Below, in pieces: positions 62,628-64,000 of a stretch of 64,000 bases of DNA. Within the stretch, counting starts at the first letter, position 1. Every line of letters begins with the position of its first letter. The translations under genes and the position numbers were made by a program. The notes under the pieces were generated by a model. The model did no database searches. It saw only the letters and a program-made list of their open reading frames with translations, and was not told where the DNA came from. Origin of the DNA: Cupriavidus numazuensis. GTDB taxonomy: Bacteria > Pseudomonadota > Gammaproteobacteria > Burkholderiales > Burkholderiaceae. Location of the stretch: assembly GCF_905397435.1 (NCBI RefSeq), contig NZ_CAJPVI010000005.1:1-64000 (forward strand). Direction: 5' to 3'.

Positions 62628-63932
62628 TCAGGAGTATGCACGGATCATGCCCGCGGCCACCGTGTGGTTGGTTGCCTCGTCGATCAGCACGAACGCGCCG
62701 GTCGCCGGGTTGTCGCCATAGGCATCGCACACGATCGGCTTCTGCAGCGAGATCTGCACTGAGCCGATGTCGTTCAGGCGGATGTCGTGGCGGCCGGTCT
62801 CGTGCGACAGCGTATGCACGTCGAGCACGCGGTCCACCGACGACACGCGCGCGAACACGCTGGCCGTGGTGTGCTTGAGCACGTATTTGCGCGACGGGTT
62901 CAGCGATTCATCGTCGAACCAGCACAGGTCAGCCTGCAGCTTCTTCGCGGAAGCGGCGGTCGCATCGGCAGCGACGAACATGTCACCACGTGACACATCG
63001 ACGTCCTCGGACAGGCGCACCGTCACGGTGTCGCCAGCGCTGGCGGAATCGGCCGAGCCATTCGGCGTCAGCACTTCGGCCACCACCGCTTCGCGGTTGG
63101 CCGGCAGCACGCGCAGCTTCTGGCCGACGCGCACGGTGCCCGCTTCGACACGGCCGGCGTAGCCGCGAAAGTCGTCCGACTGCGAACCGTCCTGGCGGAT
63201 CACCAGCTGCACCGGGAAACGCAGTGCGGCATCGCCCTCCGGAGCGGCTTCTTCCACCGGCAGCTCTTCGAGCAGCGGCAGCAGCGACTCGCCCTGGTAC
63301 CACGGCATGGCGTCGCTGGCGTGCACGATGTTGTCACCGCGCAGCGCCGACACCGGCACGTAGCGCACGTCCTTCAGGCCAAGCTGTTCAGCCAGCTCCG
63401 AGTAAGCGGTGCGGATCTCGTTGAAACGCTGCTCGCTGTACTCGACGAGGTCCATCTTGTTGACGGCTACGATCACGTGCTGCAGTTCCAACAGCTTCAG
63501 GATGGCCGAATGGCGCTTGGTCTGGGCCAGCAGCTCGGCGCGACCGTCGGTGACGGTCACGCGCGTGGCGTCCACCAGCACGATGGCCGCATGCGCGGTC
63601 GAGGCGCCCGTGACCATGTTGCGCGTGTACTGCTCGTGGCCCGGCGTATCGGCGATGATGAACTTGCGGCGCGCCGTGGAGAAGTAGCGGTACGCCACGT
63701 CGATCGTGATGCCCTGCTCGCGCTCGGCTTCCAGGCCGTCGGTCAGCAGCGAGAAGTCGATCTGCTCGCCGGCGGTGCGTTTGTTCTTGGCGTTGGCCAG
63801 CGCGGTCAGCTGGTCCGAGAGCACGGCCTTGCTGTCGAACAGCAGGCGGCCGATCAGCGTGCTCTTGCCGTCGTCGACGGAACCCGCGGTGATGAAACGC
63901 AGCAGGCCCTGGTGGGTAGATTGGTGAGTCAT
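62628..63932 (-). CDS. cysN: sulfate adenylyltransferase GTPase subunit
   Basis: A 434-residue GTPase with the EF-Tu-like fold: G1 GSVDDGKST, G3 DTPGHEQY, G4 NKMDLV, and two C-terminal beta-barrel domains. With CysD it makes adenosine 5'-phosphosulfate from sulfate and ATP, GTP hydrolysis driving the reaction. No CysC kinase domain is fused, as the length of 434 residues shows. It lies 25 bp after cysD. Confidence 0.95.
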   Translation of the reverse strand: MTHQSTHQGLLRFITAGSVDDGKSTLIGRLLFDSKAVLSDQLTALANAKNKRTAGEQIDFSLLTDGLEAEREQGITIDVAYRYFSTARRKFIIADTPGHEQYTRNMVTGASTAHAAIVLVDATRVTVTDGRAELLAQTKRHSAILKLLELQHVIVAVNKMDLVEYSEQRFNEIRTAYSELAEQLGLKDVRYVPVSALRGDNIVHASDAMPWYQGESLLPLLEELPVEEAAPEGDAALRFPVQLVIRQDGSQSDDFRGYAGRVEAGTVRVGQKLRVLPANREAVVAEVLTPNGSADSASAGDTVTVRLSEDVDVSRGDMFVAADATAASAKKLQADLCWFDDESLNPSRKYVLKHTTASVFARVSSVDRVLDVHTLSHETGRHDIRLNDIGSVQISLQKPIVCDAYGDNPATGAFVLIDEATNHTVAAGMIRAYS

Positions 63933-63957
63933 GTTCTGAATCCTTGGCTGCGTCGGC

Positions 63958-64000
63958 TTAGAAATAGCCTTCCTTCTTGCGGCGTTCCATCGACGCCTCG
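63958..64000 (-). CDS. cysD: sulfate adenylyltransferase subunit 2, C-terminal end (partial)
   Basis: Only the last 13 codons and the stop are in the window: the minus strand reads EASMERRKKEGYF, the highly conserved C-terminus of CysD. The rest lies beyond the window edge. Position just upstream of cysN agrees. Confidence 0.9.
   Translation of the reverse strand, partial: EASMERRKKEGYF

Overview
The window is GC-rich chromosomal DNA of a betaproteobacterium of the Burkholderiales, most like Cupriavidus (or Ralstonia). The grounds are the pepA-holC-DUF2486 neighbourhood divergent from lptFG, the dctA-dctBD block, a wza-wzb-wzc exopolysaccharide locus, a cysD-cysN-cobA sulfur/siroheme block, and a four-gene cluster matching the gold-induced gigPABT operon known in Cupriavidus metallidurans. 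Species is not decided by what is visible. No rRNA, tRNA, CRISPR array, integrase or intact insertion sequence was found.

Layout. 1-8.4 kb: a small secreted Lys/Ala-rich protein, an MltF-type lytic transglycosylase, an ArsR-like regulator, a two-subunit molybdenum hydroxylase of the isoquinoline 1-oxidoreductase type, an acyltransferase, a di-haem cytochrome c that is a plausible electron acceptor for the hydroxylase, and an NTF2-like protein. 8.7-12.1 kb: a large MASE1-PAS-GGDEF-EAL cyclic-di-GMP protein. 12.1-17.3 kb: C4-dicarboxylate uptake, with dctA behind a good sigma-54 promoter and an upstream palindrome, then its sensor dctB and sigma-54 activator dctD. 17.3-21.0 kb: a PAP2 phosphatase, an outer-membrane barrel and a large lipoprotein.

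21.7-41.7 kb is an exopolysaccharide locus. Plus-strand genes encode the initiating sugar-phosphate transferase, UDP-glucose dehydrogenase and one glycosyltransferase. They converge on a ten-gene minus-strand series: wza, wzb, wzc, manC, a periplasmic glycosidase, wzy, two glycosyltransferases, a MurJ-like flippase and another glycosyltransferase. The middle of this locus (about 24.8-34 kb) is visibly richer in A/T than its flanks, as expected for exchanged serotype-like DNA. A helix-turn-helix protein with a receiver-like C-terminal part lies divergently beyond wza.

41.8-44.3 kb holds an arginine/ornithine catabolic pair (arginine dihydrolase-like enzyme plus ornithine cyclodeaminase) with a divergent Lrp-type regulator. 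44.4-47.4 kb holds a ClC channel and an HPP membrane protein, both with CBS domains, divergent around a near-perfect 23-bp palindrome. 47.7-52.6 kb holds an AI-2E-family permease and a pqi operon with PqiA split in two. 52.6-58.0 kb holds DUF2486, holC, pepA, lptF, lptG and a CbiX-like chelatase. 58.9-61.3 kb is a four-gene bufferin/Gig-type operon: a secreted four-Cys precursor, an MNIO (DUF692) modifying enzyme, a DUF2063 partner and a DoxX membrane protein. 61.8-64.0 kb is cobA, cysN and the 3' end of cysD.

Two dispersed non-coding repeat families occur: a 71-bp double hairpin (three copies) and a roughly 135-bp element with hairpin ends (three copies, two of them inside a 222-bp-period tandem duplication).
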